Positions 7,612 to 17,528 of a DNA stretch of 64,000 nucleotides are shown here, one piece after another; position 1 is the stretch's first letter; the number at the start of each line of letters is the position of its first letter. A program made the position numbers and the translations under genes. Where the stretch lies: the NCBI RefSeq assembly GCF_002968835.1, contig NZ_PKQK01000001.1, forward strand, positions 2,914,001 through 2,978,000, given 5' to 3'. This stretch comes from Paenibacillus sp. PCH8. GTDB taxonomy: Bacteria; Bacillota; Bacilli; Paenibacillales; Paenibacillaceae. The notes under the pieces are model-generated. The model saw only the letters and a program-made list of their open reading frames with translations, had not been told where the DNA came from and ran no database searches.

Positions 7612-8568
7612 ATGCCTGTGCGCAAAGAGTCGATCCAAATCATATCCGCAGTTCGTTCGAATCTGGAATCCTGCATCATGGGGAAATCCTTTGAAATTCA
7701 ACTTTTACTTACAGCTTTGCTTGCAGGCGGACACGTTCTGATTGAAGATGTACCGGGAACAGGCAAGACGCAGTTGATTAAAGCGTTATCGAAATCCATG
7801 CGCGGAGAATACCGACGCATTCAATGTAATCCTGATATTTTACCAAGTGATATTACGGGCGTATCCGTGTTCCATCCTAAGGAAGAGCGTTTTTATTTCC
7901 GCCCAGGTCCAGTGATGACCAACATTTTGTTAGCAGACGAGATCAACCGGGCAACAACGAAAACGCAGTCTGCTTTGCTCGAAGTTATGGAGGAGCGCAG
8001 TGTAACCGTTGATGGCGATACGTATGATCTGCCGCATCCGTTTATGCTATGTGCAACCCAGAATCCGATTGATTTTGAAGGTACGTACACATTGCCGGAA
8101 GCACAGCTTGACCGGTTTATGTTGAAAATAAGTCTGGGTTATCCAGACAAGGAGATCGAGAAAATCTTGCTGAAACAGCATCAGTTGGGTCAGCCTGTGG
8201 ATCGTCTTGAATCTGTAACCCATATCGATCAGATCTCGATCATACAGCAGGAGATCAAGGAAGTCTTTATCGGTGATCCGGTCATGGACTATCTGCTGGA
8301 TATTGTTCGTCAAACCCGCTCCCATCCATCTGTATTGCTCGGTGCCAGCCCACGGGCAGCCATATCCTTCATGATGGCCGTGAAGGCCTTTGCTTTCTTG
8401 CAGGAACGTGATTATGTGCTTCCTGATGATGTGAAGACGATGGCCCCCTATGTGATCTCACATCGTATCGTGCTTCGTCCCGAATCCAGACTGGACAGCA
8501 TGAGTTCCGAGGCTGTCCTGAATGCCGTGCTCCAACAGGTACGCGTGCCTGTCTCCATGGGGCAATAG
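7612..8568 (+). CDS. MoxR family AAA+ ATPase
   Basis: A cytoplasmic chaperone-like AAA+ ATPase. In many bacteria MoxR genes sit beside DUF58 and transglutaminase genes, as here, and are thought to help assemble or activate envelope proteins. In the 318-aa product, Walker A is at 46-53 (DVPGTGKT) and Walker B near 108-114 (LLADEINR), with sensor CATQNPIDFEGTYTLPEAQLDRF. The frame is open further upstream, but the ATG at 7612 follows AGGAGG at ideal spacing. First gene of a three-gene operon. Confidence 0.92.
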   Translation: MPVRKESIQIISAVRSNLESCIMGKSFEIQLLLTALLAGGHVLIEDVPGTGKTQLIKALSKSMRGEYRRIQCNPDILPSDITGVSVFHPKEERFYFRPGPVMTNILLADEINRATTKTQSALLEVMEERSVTVDGDTYDLPHPFMLCATQNPIDFEGTYTLPEAQLDRFMLKISLGYPDKEIEKILLKQHQLGQPVDRLESVTHIDQISIIQQEIKEVFIGDPVMDYLLDIVRQTRSHPSVLLGASPRAAISFMMAVKAFAFLQERDYVLPDDVKTMAPYVISHRIVLRPESRLDSMSSEAVLNAVLQQVRVPVSMGQ

Positions 8569-8571
8569 TTC

Positions 8572-9819
8572 ATGAAGCCGCTTTTGAGTACAATTAATCG
8601 AGGACTTCGCCACCCCCGCGTATGGAGCATCGCAATGGTGTGGATGTGCTGTTTGGCTTATGTTTTGTTCCAAGGCGGGAAAACGTCCCTCATGCTGTTA
8701 TCGATGGTGACCCTGCTCTGTGTGTATCTTGCCATTGCTGGATTTAGCGGAGTAAGGCGAACCCAGGGAGTACGGAGGCTATCTTCCGGGCAGGATCACG
8801 AAGAATTGTTGCATGCGGGTGACCAGGTTCAAGTGCAATTGAGTCTGACGATTCCGGGATTTCTCCCGCTCCCGTATGTTGTTGTGCGCGAAATGTTGCA
8901 TCGTCATAACGGGGAATCCTGGTCATTCAAGGAAAGTTTGATTCCGAATCTGCGAGGAAATGGTGAACTGTCTTTCCAAACACCGCCACTTGAGCGGGGG
9001 AAGTATGTCTTTTCGGAAACGGAATGTGCCAGTGAGGACATATTTGGATTGATTGAACATCGGGGAACGTTTAAGGCCAAGGGCGAGTTTCGAGTACTGC
9101 CAAGAACGGTATTTATTCCATATTGGCAGCTCTATGACCGCAAATCCCGGTTGTCTGGTCCGCAGACGGCTCTAACCCGCACCCGGAGAGAAACCACCCA
9201 GATTAATGGTGTACGTGATTACGTATATGGAGATCGACTTTCCCGCATTCACTGGAATGCAACGGCGAAGACGGGGACCTGGAAATCCAAGGAATTTGAA
9301 CATGAGTCTGTACCCAAAACCATTCTCGTTCTTGACGGGCTGGCAGCAAGTTTTGAACACGGAGAAGCGTTTGAACTGGCCGTTTCGACTGCTGCATCTT
9401 TGCTGGAATATGGTACAAGGGAACGGATGGGGATGGGGTTGTTAACATTGTCTGAGAAGACAACCTACATGGCTCCAAGTGAAAGCTTGATGGAACGGCA
9501 GAAGATGATGCACCATCTGGTAGATATTCAGTATAACGGGCAGGATTCCTCGCTATTGCCCGGTGTTGAGAGAATAGCGCGTCAATTGCCGCAGGGTGCA
9601 TACTTTGTTGTCATATCTCCACAGAAGGACGAGCGCATATTGGAACTGCTGCGCTGGGCCGATACGCGGGGCATGACTCCGTGCCATATACTGATTGATA
9701 CCAGTGAATCCCGCCGGAGTACGGAATGGAATGCCATGTTGCGTGGAAGAGGCACCAGAGCATTCACCGCTTCTCATCTGCAGGAGCTTCCAACAGTGAT
9801 GGGGGGAGGTTCTGTATGA
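8572..9819 (+). CDS. DUF58 domain membrane protein
   Basis: A 415-aa protein with two N-terminal hydrophobic segments (about 17-60), an extracytoplasmic-type beta region, then the DUF58 block (YGDRLSRIHWNATAKTG near 222-240) and a vWA-like C-terminal region. DUF58 proteins pair with MoxR ATPases; their exact task is unknown. It starts 3 bp after the MoxR stop and its own stop overlaps the next start (ATGA), so all three genes are coupled. Confidence 0.85.
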   Translation: MKPLLSTINRGLRHPRVWSIAMVWMCCLAYVLFQGGKTSLMLLSMVTLLCVYLAIAGFSGVRRTQGVRRLSSGQDHEELLHAGDQVQVQLSLTIPGFLPLPYVVVREMLHRHNGESWSFKESLIPNLRGNGELSFQTPPLERGKYVFSETECASEDIFGLIEHRGTFKAKGEFRVLPRTVFIPYWQLYDRKSRLSGPQTALTRTRRETTQINGVRDYVYGDRLSRIHWNATAKTGTWKSKEFEHESVPKTILVLDGLAASFEHGEAFELAVSTAASLLEYGTRERMGMGLLTLSEKTTYMAPSESLMERQKMMHHLVDIQYNGQDSSLLPGVERIARQLPQGAYFVVISPQKDERILELLRWADTRGMTPCHILIDTSESRRSTEWNAMLRGRGTRAFTASHLQELPTVMGGGSV

Positions 9820-12029
9820 GTATCAAAGTAAATGAGAGTGTTGTGGGCAAAAGATCCTGGTATCATGCAGCATCCTTGCTCTGGATTTTCCTGATAGGGA
9901 TGCAATGGATCTCATTTACGCAGGAATCGTGGTACACAGAGACGACTTCTTTGGTGTTATGGACAATTGCAGCAGTTAGTATTCTGGAGGTCATTCTGCC
10001 CTTCAAGATGATATACCGTACCCTTGTTAAGGCGGGTGTCATTGGTTACATTTTGCATAAAACCCTGATTGATTATTCGGTCTATATCCCTTATGGCACG
10101 TTAACGGAGCGAGCAGAGCAATTCATACTGCATATGACGCCGTACATCTGGTTCTCCCTGTGTGCATGGGTGATGCTTGAGGCTGCCCTTCGCCTCGTAA
10201 CCACTACACGTCGCATTCTTGTTTTTCTGGGTATCAACATCATATCGATGGGCATTCTTGACTCCTTTACCCAGATTCCACTCTGGATTGAGATTGCGTG
10301 GGTTATGTTTGCGGGTATGGGATGGCTCGTGTGTCAGCATTTTCGCAATTATCAGCTACAGTATCCACAAGGTTGGAAACGAATCATCCGGTATCCTTAT
10401 AAAATCCTGGCCAATATTGCCATTATCTTTTCTTTGATTATTGTAGCCAGTGTGAACATGCCGGAGATTCCGCCAACGTTGACCGACCCCTACACGGCGT
10501 GGCGTAACTACACCGGAACTTCCACAACTCAGGCAGGGAACGGTAACCTGGACATTCCTGCGGCTACCGAATCGGGGTACAGCAGGGAAGACAACCAGCT
10601 TGGCGGAGGATTCAACTTCGACTATACACCGGTGATGTCTGTCACCACGAATGAGCGAAGTTACTGGCGGGGTGAGACACGTGCGGAGTACACAGGCACA
10701 GGCTGGGATGATCGTGGACGCGGTGCGACGGAGAACGTTGAAGCAGGACAGTCTCTGGAGAATGACGAATCCGGTAACGTGAATACCAAGCAAGTGACTC
10801 AGAACGTAACGATGCTGAATGACAATGTCTATCCCATTCTCTTTGGTGCTTACTCGATCTCGGAAGTGAGTACGATTAATGGTGAGGCCAGTACGGAACG
10901 CATGCTGTGGAATGCGGAACAGGCTGAACTTCATGTGGTGACAGACCGTCAGCAACCACAGTATCCCAAGACATACACCATTGTATCTGAAGCACCTGTG
11001 ATTGTGGAAGATGAGCTTCGCACGAAGTCTTTTGAAGATCTGTATAACAGTAATCCGGCAGACGATATGTATTTGCAGTTACCATCCCGTTTCCCTGATC
11101 GGGTCACAGATCTGGCCGCCGAGATAACGGCATCTGCAAATACGCCGTATGAAAAAGTGGCATTACTACAAAACTATTTACAAACCAATTTCGAATACAC
11201 GAACAATCCCGATTTATCCCGAAAAGCAAGCAGTGACTTTGTGGAAGGCTTCCTGTTTGATGTTATGGAAGGCTACTGTGATTACTTCTCTACTGCACTC
11301 GTGATGATGGCGCGTTCGGAAGGCATTCCTGCAAGATGGGTTAAAGGTTATGCCCCTGGACAGATGTCGCTGAATTCGGACATGCAGGCTCCACGTCAAC
11401 CTGGTGCGGAGATTGAGACGACCTACACGGTTACAAATGCAGATGCACACTCCTGGGCAGAGGTCTACTTTGGTGAGTATGGCTGGATTCCCGTTGAAGC
11501 GACTCCGGGCTTTGATATGCCCCTGCTTACAGAACAGCCGGATGTACAGCCTGTAGATCAACCCGAAGACCAGCCTGAAGAGGAGCCGGTACAAGAGGAA
11601 GAGCAGACTCCTTCACCTGAGCAGACTTCTTCCGTAATCCCGACTTTTGTCATCTGGGCTGCAGGAGCGATCATCGTATTGTGGATAGCGTACATGTTCT
11701 GGCGTAATCGCTTCTCCCTGAGATTTTTCCTGCTTCGACTGCGAACAGGAGGACCGCTTACCCCTGAACAGAAAGTGGTGGCGGAGACCGAGCGTTGGAT
11801 ACGTTATGTGAAACGCAAAGGTCTGACCCGGAGCGGAGACGAGACACTTCGTGAATCGGTCACCCGCTGGAGCCAGGTAAATCCTTCTGCAGAAGGCACA
11901 TTGCATGAGCTTCTCACGAAGTTCGAACAGACTCGCTACAGTCCGGCGTCCGTAACTGCCGACGACTGGAAGGGTGTCTATCAGACAGCCTTGAAGCTGC
12001 GGAAGGAACTCAAAGCGGAACGGGCATAG
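9816..12029 (+). CDS. Membrane transglutaminase-like protein (TgpA type)
   Basis: A 737-aa membrane protein. The N-terminus has about six hydrophobic segments up to residue 215 (TgpA_N region). A large outside domain follows with the transglutaminase core: Cys488 (EGYCDYFS), His545 (DAHSWAEV) and Glu561 in WIPVEATPG, where many family members have Asp. An acidic Glu/Pro/Gln linker precedes a last membrane helix near 608-630 and a cytoplasmic DUF4129 tail. The ATG at 9816 overlaps the DUF58 stop. Possible roles are cell-wall protein cross-linking or proteolysis; the substrate is unknown. Confidence 0.88.
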   Translation: MSIKVNESVVGKRSWYHAASLLWIFLIGMQWISFTQESWYTETTSLVLWTIAAVSILEVILPFKMIYRTLVKAGVIGYILHKTLIDYSVYIPYGTLTERAEQFILHMTPYIWFSLCAWVMLEAALRLVTTTRRILVFLGINIISMGILDSFTQIPLWIEIAWVMFAGMGWLVCQHFRNYQLQYPQGWKRIIRYPYKILANIAIIFSLIIVASVNMPEIPPTLTDPYTAWRNYTGTSTTQAGNGNLDIPAATESGYSREDNQLGGGFNFDYTPVMSVTTNERSYWRGETRAEYTGTGWDDRGRGATENVEAGQSLENDESGNVNTKQVTQNVTMLNDNVYPILFGAYSISEVSTINGEASTERMLWNAEQAELHVVTDRQQPQYPKTYTIVSEAPVIVEDELRTKSFEDLYNSNPADDMYLQLPSRFPDRVTDLAAEITASANTPYEKVALLQNYLQTNFEYTNNPDLSRKASSDFVEGFLFDVMEGYCDYFSTALVMMARSEGIPARWVKGYAPGQMSLNSDMQAPRQPGAEIETTYTVTNADAHSWAEVYFGEYGWIPVEATPGFDMPLLTEQPDVQPVDQPEDQPEEEPVQEEEQTPSPEQTSSVIPTFVIWAAGAIIVLWIAYMFWRNRFSLRFFLLRLRTGGPLTPEQKVVAETERWIRYVKRKGLTRSGDETLRESVTRWSQVNPSAEGTLHELLTKFEQTRYSPASVTADDWKGVYQTALKLRKELKAERA

Positions 12030-12052
12030 TTGCTGCCCGTCCCGTTTTTCCT
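12014..12052 (+). terminator. Terminator of the MoxR operon
   Basis: ACGGGCA (12020-12026) pairs perfectly with TGCCCGT (12034-12040); the loop holds the stop codon of the transglutaminase gene. T-rich tracts follow. Confidence 0.75.
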
Positions 12053-12139
12053 TTTTTTCGATGCCATCAGGCGCTGTATGCATTTTCAGGAAAGACGGAT
12101 TTGTGATATAGTGTGTCGTATGAAACTGAGGTGACTTCT

Positions 12140-12667
12140 TTGTTTAAAATGTTAATGCCCAAGCTGCGTGTAGACACGGTTTTTGACATTAATCTGGAAG
12201 AGCTGTACGCTCAAGGCTACCGTGGAATTATAACTGATCTGGACAACACACTCGTTGGAGCCAAAGCCCCTGACGCTACGCCCGAACTGATTGAATGGTT
12301 TGCACGTGTGAAAGCGGCCGGTTTCAAGCTGATGATTGTGTCCAATAACAATTTGAATCGTGTATCCCTGTTTGCGACCCCGCTGGATATCCAGTTTGTG
12401 CATAGTGCACGCAAACCATCGAATGTACCGTTTCGTAGAGCAATGAAAATGTTGGAGTTATCTCCGGATAAAACGATTGTAGTAGGTGATCAGATGCTTA
12501 CGGACGTCTATGGAGGGAACCGAATGGGTCTATATACCGTTCTGGTACTGCCGATCTCCATTAGGGACGAAGGATTCATGACCCGCTTCAATCGACGCGT
12601 GGAACGGATTGCTCTAACGAGTTTGCGCAAGAAAGGCTTATGGCTTGAGGAGGAAAAGAAGAAATGA
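12140..12667 (+). CDS. yqeG: YqeG family HAD IIIA-type phosphatase
   Basis: A HAD-superfamily phosphatase of the YqeG/PGP family, found in Firmicutes next to yqeH. Motif I is DLDNTLVG (about residues 34-41), with the conserved Asp pair, and the C-terminal motif IV is VGDQMLTDVYGGN. The 175-aa length fits the family. I chose TTG at 12140 because GAGGTG lies six bases upstream and the start matches the family; an ATG at 12149 is the alternative. The stop overlaps the yqeH start. Physiological substrate unknown. Confidence 0.88.
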   Translation: MFKMLMPKLRVDTVFDINLEELYAQGYRGIITDLDNTLVGAKAPDATPELIEWFARVKAAGFKLMIVSNNNLNRVSLFATPLDIQFVHSARKPSNVPFRRAMKMLELSPDKTIVVGDQMLTDVYGGNRMGLYTVLVLPISIRDEGFMTRFNRRVERIALTSLRKKGLWLEEEKKK

Positions 12668-13791
12668 CAGAAACGCATAACGGCAACCTTGCCGTAAGGT
12701 GCAGCGGATGCGGCGTGCATCTGCAAACAGAAAATTCGGAAATACCAGGGTTTATTCCCGAAAAGGCACTCGATCGTGAACCGGTCATCTGCCAGCGTTG
12801 TTTCCGGATCAAAAACTACAATGAGTCATCATCCGTTACGGTGGATCAGGACGAATTCCTGGCTCTGCTAAGCAAAATCGGGGATAAGGATGCACTTGTC
12901 ATCCATATCGTTGATTTGTTTGACTTTGATGGCAGCATTATCTCGGGTCTGCAACGGTTTGTAGGCAATAATCCGGTATTGCTTGCTGTGAACAAAACAG
13001 ACTTGCTTCCAAAAGTAACGAACTGGAACAAGATTCGCAATTGGGTGCAGATGCAAGCCAAAGAACAAGGTTTGCGCACCGTGGATGTGGTTTTGTGCAG
13101 TGCGAAGCAAAATCAGGGCTTTGACCGACTGCTTGAGCTTGTCGGAACCTATCGCGAAGATCGTGACGTATATGTGGTTGGCGGGACCAATGTGGGTAAA
13201 TCCACACTGATTAACCGTTTGATCCGGGATTACAGCGATCTGGAGCAGGAACTGACCACATCCCGTTATCCGGGAACCACTCTGGATATGGTGAACATCC
13301 CGCTAGATGATGGCAAATATATTATTGATACGCCTGGAATCGTATATCCATGGCGTTTCAGCGAGATTGTATCCCGTAAGGATCTCGCTGCCATTATGCC
13401 GGACAAGCCGCTTAAACCGGCTGTTTATCAGTTGAATTCTGGTCAGACGCTGTTCTTCGGCGGCATGGCTCGATTTGATTTTGTCGAAGGTGACCGTCAG
13501 TCGTTCACTTGCTTCATCAGCACGGCACTGGATATTCACCGGACGAAGCTGGAGCGTGCAGATGATCTGTATCGTGACCACCTGGGAGAATTATTATCTC
13601 CTCCAACCCGTGAGGACGCAGCAGAGATGGCTGAATGGACCAGACATGAGTTCCGCATCAAACGTGGCAGTCAATCGGATGTGTTCATCTCTGGTCTGGG
13701 CTGGATTAAAGTGAATGGCAATAACGGTGCCCTGGTTGCTATCCATGCTCCAAAAGGCATTCGTGTACAGATCCGTCCATCTTTGATCTAG
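12664..13791 (+). CDS. yqeH: Circularly permuted GTPase YqeH, 30S assembly
   Basis: Required for 30S ribosomal subunit assembly in Bacillus. The 375-aa protein starts with a zinc finger (C13-x2-C16 and C43-x2-C46). The GTPase motifs appear in permuted order: NKTDLL (G4) near 107, the G5 region, then GGTNVGKST (G1) near 173, and DTPG (G3) near 222. A C-terminal RNA-binding domain follows. It is coupled to yqeG by a 4-bp overlap. Confidence 0.95.
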   Translation: MTETHNGNLAVRCSGCGVHLQTENSEIPGFIPEKALDREPVICQRCFRIKNYNESSSVTVDQDEFLALLSKIGDKDALVIHIVDLFDFDGSIISGLQRFVGNNPVLLAVNKTDLLPKVTNWNKIRNWVQMQAKEQGLRTVDVVLCSAKQNQGFDRLLELVGTYREDRDVYVVGGTNVGKSTLINRLIRDYSDLEQELTTSRYPGTTLDMVNIPLDDGKYIIDTPGIVYPWRFSEIVSRKDLAAIMPDKPLKPAVYQLNSGQTLFFGGMARFDFVEGDRQSFTCFISTALDIHRTKLERADDLYRDHLGELLSPPTREDAAEMAEWTRHEFRIKRGSQSDVFISGLGWIKVNGNNGALVAIHAPKGIRVQIRPSLI

Positions 13792-13836
13792 TGTAAACTT
13801 AGCACCTGTACATCAGATCGGATCGGAGGCGGACCT

Positions 13837-14706
13837 ATGTCTGAGCAGAAAAAAATCAACCCATCACTCCCCGTGTTGCTTGGCGTTATGGGTGACCCTA
13901 TTGCTCATTCCAAGTCACCGGCAATGCACAATGCGGCTCTGCAGGCTGCCGGAGTGAACGGAATGTATATGCCACTGCACGTTCATCCGAATCAATTAGA
14001 TGCGGCGGTTCGGGGAATTGTGGCACTGGGCTATCGTGGTGTTAATGTCACCATCCCGCACAAAGAGCAGGTGATGCAGTACCTCGATGTCATCGATGAA
14101 AGTGCTCGCCTGATTGGTGCGGTGAATACCATCGTCAATGAAAGTGGAACACTGACAGGGTACAACACGGATGGTATCGGTTATGTTCGATCGCTGAGGG
14201 AAGAGGCTGTGCCGGAGCTTGCGGGCAAACGTATAGCTGTACTTGGAGCGGGCGGAGCAGCTAGAGGTGTCATATATGCGCTTGCACTGGAGAAGCCGGA
14301 GCGAATCAGCATTCTGAATCGCACAGCAGACAGGGCTAGTGCACTTGCTTCCGATCTGCGGAGCCATGGTCTGGGTGAAATCTCAGGCAGTGGCATGGAA
14401 GAAGCTGCGGCAGTTCTGGCAACGGCTGATATTGTCATTAATACAACGGCTGCCGGAATGCATCCTCATATGCATGACGTACCTGTTGATCCTGCACTGA
14501 TTCGTGAAGGAACTGCTGTGAGTGATCTGATCTACAATCCGCTGGAGACCCGTCTGCTTCGTGAGTCGCGGTTACGCGGATGCATTGTGCATGGTGGTCT
14601 GGGGATGTTTGTATACCAAGGGGCTGTAGCCTTCGAACATTGGCTCGGCATTCCGGCTCCTGTGGACACCATGAGACGTGCGGTATTAAACAGTTTTAAA
14701 GTGTGA
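13837..14706 (+). CDS. aroE: Shikimate dehydrogenase
   Basis: Converts 3-dehydroshikimate to shikimate with NADPH in aromatic amino-acid synthesis. The 289-aa protein has the substrate-binding SKSPAMHN motif near 26, the catalytic lysine in NVTIPHKEQ near 77, NTDGIGY near 108, and the nucleotide-binding GAGGAARGV near 137. GGAGG lies before the ATG. It is part of the yqeH-to-rsfS operon. Confidence 0.95.
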   Translation: MSEQKKINPSLPVLLGVMGDPIAHSKSPAMHNAALQAAGVNGMYMPLHVHPNQLDAAVRGIVALGYRGVNVTIPHKEQVMQYLDVIDESARLIGAVNTIVNESGTLTGYNTDGIGYVRSLREEAVPELAGKRIAVLGAGGAARGVIYALALEKPERISILNRTADRASALASDLRSHGLGEISGSGMEEAAAVLATADIVINTTAAGMHPHMHDVPVDPALIREGTAVSDLIYNPLETRLLRESRLRGCIVHGGLGMFVYQGAVAFEHWLGIPAPVDTMRRAVLNSFKV

Positions 14707-14790
14707 AAAAACAATAATTGAATGGTCAGGTCCAGACATTCTTTGAACTGTCGATTAGGACCTGCTCAATATAAGGAGTATGGAGTATTC

Positions 14791-15084
14791 ATGTTAAACG
14801 GTAAACAAAAGCGCTTTTTGCGGTCACAGGCACATCATCTGACCCCTGTATTTCAGATTGGTAAAGGTGGAACGAATGAGCACCTGTTCCGTCACATCGA
14901 AGATGCGATTGAGAAACGCGAATTGATGAAAGTGCAAGTGTTGAACAACAATGATGATGACAGAAAAGAGATGGCAGAAGAAGTTGCCCGTGAAACGAAA
15001 AGCGAACTTGTGCAAGTCATCGGTAACACGATCATCCTGTACAAAGAATCGCGCGATAACAAACAAATCGAACTACCTAGATAA
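14791..15084 (+). CDS. yhbY: CRM domain RNA-binding protein YhbY
   Basis: A 97-aa single CRM-domain protein (YhbY/YqeI) linked to 50S ribosome assembly. The family start LNGKQKRFLRSQAHHL and the signature FQIGKGGTNEH (GxxG-like loop) are visible. The ATG at 14791 follows ATAAGGAG; the open frame continues upstream but without family similarity. Confidence 0.92.
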   Translation: MLNGKQKRFLRSQAHHLTPVFQIGKGGTNEHLFRHIEDAIEKRELMKVQVLNNNDDDRKEMAEEVARETKSELVQVIGNTIILYKESRDNKQIELPR

Positions 15085-15099
15085 GGGAGCGTGACGCAG

Positions 15100-15690
15100 G
15101 TGAAGATCGGCATCATGGGTGGTACGTTTGATCCGATCCACATGGGGCACCTCCTTGCAGCCGAAACGGCAAGGGATTCGCATGCACTGGATGAAATCTG
15201 GTTCATGCCTTCCCATGTTCCACCTCACAAACGCGGTGCCGGAGCTTCGGGACAGCAACGTCTCGACATGACGGAAGCGGCTGTGAAGGGTGTGCAGCAA
15301 TATGAGGTGCTCGATATCGAGATGGAACTTGGCGGAGTGTCCTATACAATTGACACCATGAAGGAACTGTGGCGTCGCCATCCTGAACATGAGTTCTATT
15401 TCATTATCGGAGCGGATATGGTGAACTATCTTCCCAAATGGGAGCAGATTGAGGAACTTGCGGAACGTTTAATTTTTATCGGGGTTGGTCGTCCGGGCTT
15501 CCAGTTACATCTGGATGATCTGCCGGACGAGTTACAGGATCGGGTGCTGTTGGCCGAGATGCCCCTGGTGGATATTTCATCGACAGCCATACGTAGACGT
15601 CTGGCCAAGGGACATTCGGTCCGCTTCATGATTCCTGATGAGGTGCACCAATACATTGTAAGGAGCGGTTTATATGGGACTAAGCCGTGA
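15100..15690 (+). CDS. nadD: Nicotinate-nucleotide adenylyltransferase
   Basis: Transfers AMP from ATP to nicotinic acid mononucleotide, giving deamido-NAD, the precursor of NAD. The 196-aa protein has the nucleotidyltransferase signature GGTFDPIHMGH near 6-16 and the ISSTAIRRRLAKG motif near 165-177. The GTG at 15100 (MKIGIMGG) fits the family better than the GTG at 15091, which is too close to the ribosome site AAGGGAG. Overlaps yqeK by 17 bp. Confidence 0.93.
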   Translation: MKIGIMGGTFDPIHMGHLLAAETARDSHALDEIWFMPSHVPPHKRGAGASGQQRLDMTEAAVKGVQQYEVLDIEMELGGVSYTIDTMKELWRRHPEHEFYFIIGADMVNYLPKWEQIEELAERLIFIGVGRPGFQLHLDDLPDELQDRVLLAEMPLVDISSTAIRRRLAKGHSVRFMIPDEVHQYIVRSGLYGTKP

Positions 15691-16240
15691 GGAACTGATT
15701 CAAGCTGTATCCGGGCAAATGCCGGAGAAGCGCTGGAAGCATACACTGGGCGTGATGGAATCGGCAGTAATTTTGGCTGGTAAATACGGTGCTGATCCTG
15801 TGAAAGCAGATTTGGCAGCAATATTGCATGATGTGGCGAAGTATTGGCCCGTTGCAGAGATGAAAGCGGTCATCCGTGATAACGGATTGAATCAGGAACT
15901 TCTGCAGCATGACAAGCAGCTCTGGCATTCCGAAGTCGGTGCTTTTGTAGCCCAGCGTGATTACGGTGTAGACGATTCCGAAATTATGAATGCCATCCGG
16001 TGGCATACCTCGGGTCGGGTGGGCATGAGCTTGCTGGACAAAGTGGTATGTCTTGCCGATTACATCGAACCGGGACGAGATTTTCCGGGAGTGGATCACA
16101 TTCGCGAACAGGCTGAACATAGTCTGGAGGAAGGTTTAATTGCCGGATTCGACTCGACGATCAGCTTGCTGATCTCGCAGCGCCGTGTCATTTATCCTTT
16201 GACCATGTTGGCCCGGAATGACTTGATTGCACAAATATAG
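15674..16240 (+). CDS. yqeK: HD domain diadenosine tetraphosphatase YqeK
   Basis: A 188-aa HD-domain phosphohydrolase. Members of this family split Ap4A symmetrically to two ADP. Metal-binding residues show as H near 20 (WKHTLGV), HDVAKYW near 55, HSEVGAFVA near 86 and RWHTSGR near 109. It overlaps nadD, the usual arrangement in Firmicutes. Confidence 0.93.
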   Translation: MGLSREELIQAVSGQMPEKRWKHTLGVMESAVILAGKYGADPVKADLAAILHDVAKYWPVAEMKAVIRDNGLNQELLQHDKQLWHSEVGAFVAQRDYGVDDSEIMNAIRWHTSGRVGMSLLDKVVCLADYIEPGRDFPGVDHIREQAEHSLEEGLIAGFDSTISLLISQRRVIYPLTMLARNDLIAQI

Positions 16241-16257
16241 ATTATGGAGGTTGGTTC

Positions 16258-16605
16258 ATGACAGTATCATCGAAAGAACTTATGAATATGGCAGTTGCTG
16301 CCGCTGACGACAAAAAGGCATCCAATATTGTAGCTTTGGATCTAATTAACATTTCCTTGGTGGCGGACTATTTTGTTATCTGTCACGGTAATTCCGATAC
16401 ACAGGTACAGGCGATTGCCACTGAAATTCGCAAACAGGCTCACGCAGCCGGTGTGAATATTAAAGGTATTGAAGGCATGGATTCTGCACGTTGGGTACTG
16501 ATGGACATGGGCGATGTAGTTGTTCATATCTTCCACCGCGACGAGCGTGAATACTACAACATTGAGCGTCTATGGTCTGATGCTAAAGTGGTGGAAACGG
16601 TATGA
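16258..16605 (+). CDS. rsfS: Ribosome silencing factor
   Basis: Binds ribosomal protein L14 and keeps 50S from joining 30S when nutrients are low. The 115-aa protein shows the family blocks DLINISLVADYFVICHGNS and GIEGMDSARWVLMDMGDVVVHIFH. ATG at 16258 follows GGAGG; the stop overlaps the next start (ATGA). Confidence 0.95.
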   Translation: MTVSSKELMNMAVAAADDKKASNIVALDLINISLVADYFVICHGNSDTQVQAIATEIRKQAHAAGVNIKGIEGMDSARWVLMDMGDVVVHIFHRDEREYYNIERLWSDAKVVETV

Positions 16606-17507
16606 GTTTGATCGCTGGAACAGTCGTCTCTCTACCGGTTTCACGTGAAGTGTCTCCGTTTGGTTATTTTTTGACGACAGGATCGGAAGATGTACTGCTT
16701 CACTATACCGAGCTAACGCGGGATGTCAAAATCGGCGAGACGTTGGAAGTCTTTGTATTCTTTGATACAGAAGATCGTCTGGCTGTAACGATGAAAAAGC
16801 CTTATCTCATGTTGGGCGAAATGGCACGACTGGTTGTGGCTGATGTCCATCCACGCCTGGGCTGTTTCCTGGAGATGGGACTTGGACGGCAATTGTTGCT
16901 TCCTATTCGTGAATTGCCTGAACTGGCTGAGCTGCGTCCCCAAGTTGGGGATGAAGTCTTTGTGATGATGGAACATGACAAGCAAGGACGTCTGCGTGCC
17001 AAGTTGGCCGGGGAACGTGAACTTTCACCTTTGTCTTTCCATGCCCCATCTTCATGGTTGAACGAATGGGTTGAAGCGACGGTATACAAGCCATTGCAGA
17101 TGGGTACTTTTGTCCTTGTAGAGGGCGGTGTACTGGGCTTTGGTGCGATTGGTATGATTCATTCATCCGAACGTAGCCATATGCTGCGTCTCGGTGAGAA
17201 AGTTAAATGTCGGGTGACGCTGGTACGTGAAGACGGACGTGTCAACCTGGCCATGACTCAATTAAAAGAAGTCGGACGTAACGAAGACGCAGACAAGCTG
17301 CTTGCATTCATGAAAGAGCGTCCGATGGGCGGCATGCCATACTCGGATGCAACTCCACCGGATATCATTAAGCAGCGTTTTGGCATCAGTAAATCTGCCT
17401 TCAAGCGTGCTTTGGGCAAGCTGATGAAAGACGGACTGGTTGTGCAAAAAGAAAGCTGGACGTATCTGTCCGAGTCTGCGCCTGCGGATCAGACTGAAGG
17501 TAACTAA
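16602..17507 (+). CDS. CvfB/YitL-type S1 RNA-binding protein
   Basis: A 301-aa protein of the CvfB family: three or four S1-like beta-barrel modules (about 1-65, 67-135, 140-220) followed by a winged-helix C-terminus (PPDIIKQRFGISKSAFKRALGKLMKDGLV). In Staphylococcus CvfB affects virulence gene expression and binds RNA. Here it is coupled to rsfS by a 4-bp overlap, an insertion relative to the Bacillus subtilis order. Confidence 0.85.
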   Translation: MSLIAGTVVSLPVSREVSPFGYFLTTGSEDVLLHYTELTRDVKIGETLEVFVFFDTEDRLAVTMKKPYLMLGEMARLVVADVHPRLGCFLEMGLGRQLLLPIRELPELAELRPQVGDEVFVMMEHDKQGRLRAKLAGERELSPLSFHAPSSWLNEWVEATVYKPLQMGTFVLVEGGVLGFGAIGMIHSSERSHMLRLGEKVKCRVTLVREDGRVNLAMTQLKEVGRNEDADKLLAFMKERPMGGMPYSDATPPDIIKQRFGISKSAFKRALGKLMKDGLVVQKESWTYLSESAPADQTEGN

Positions 17508-17528
17508 TTGAACCAAATGCATGTAATA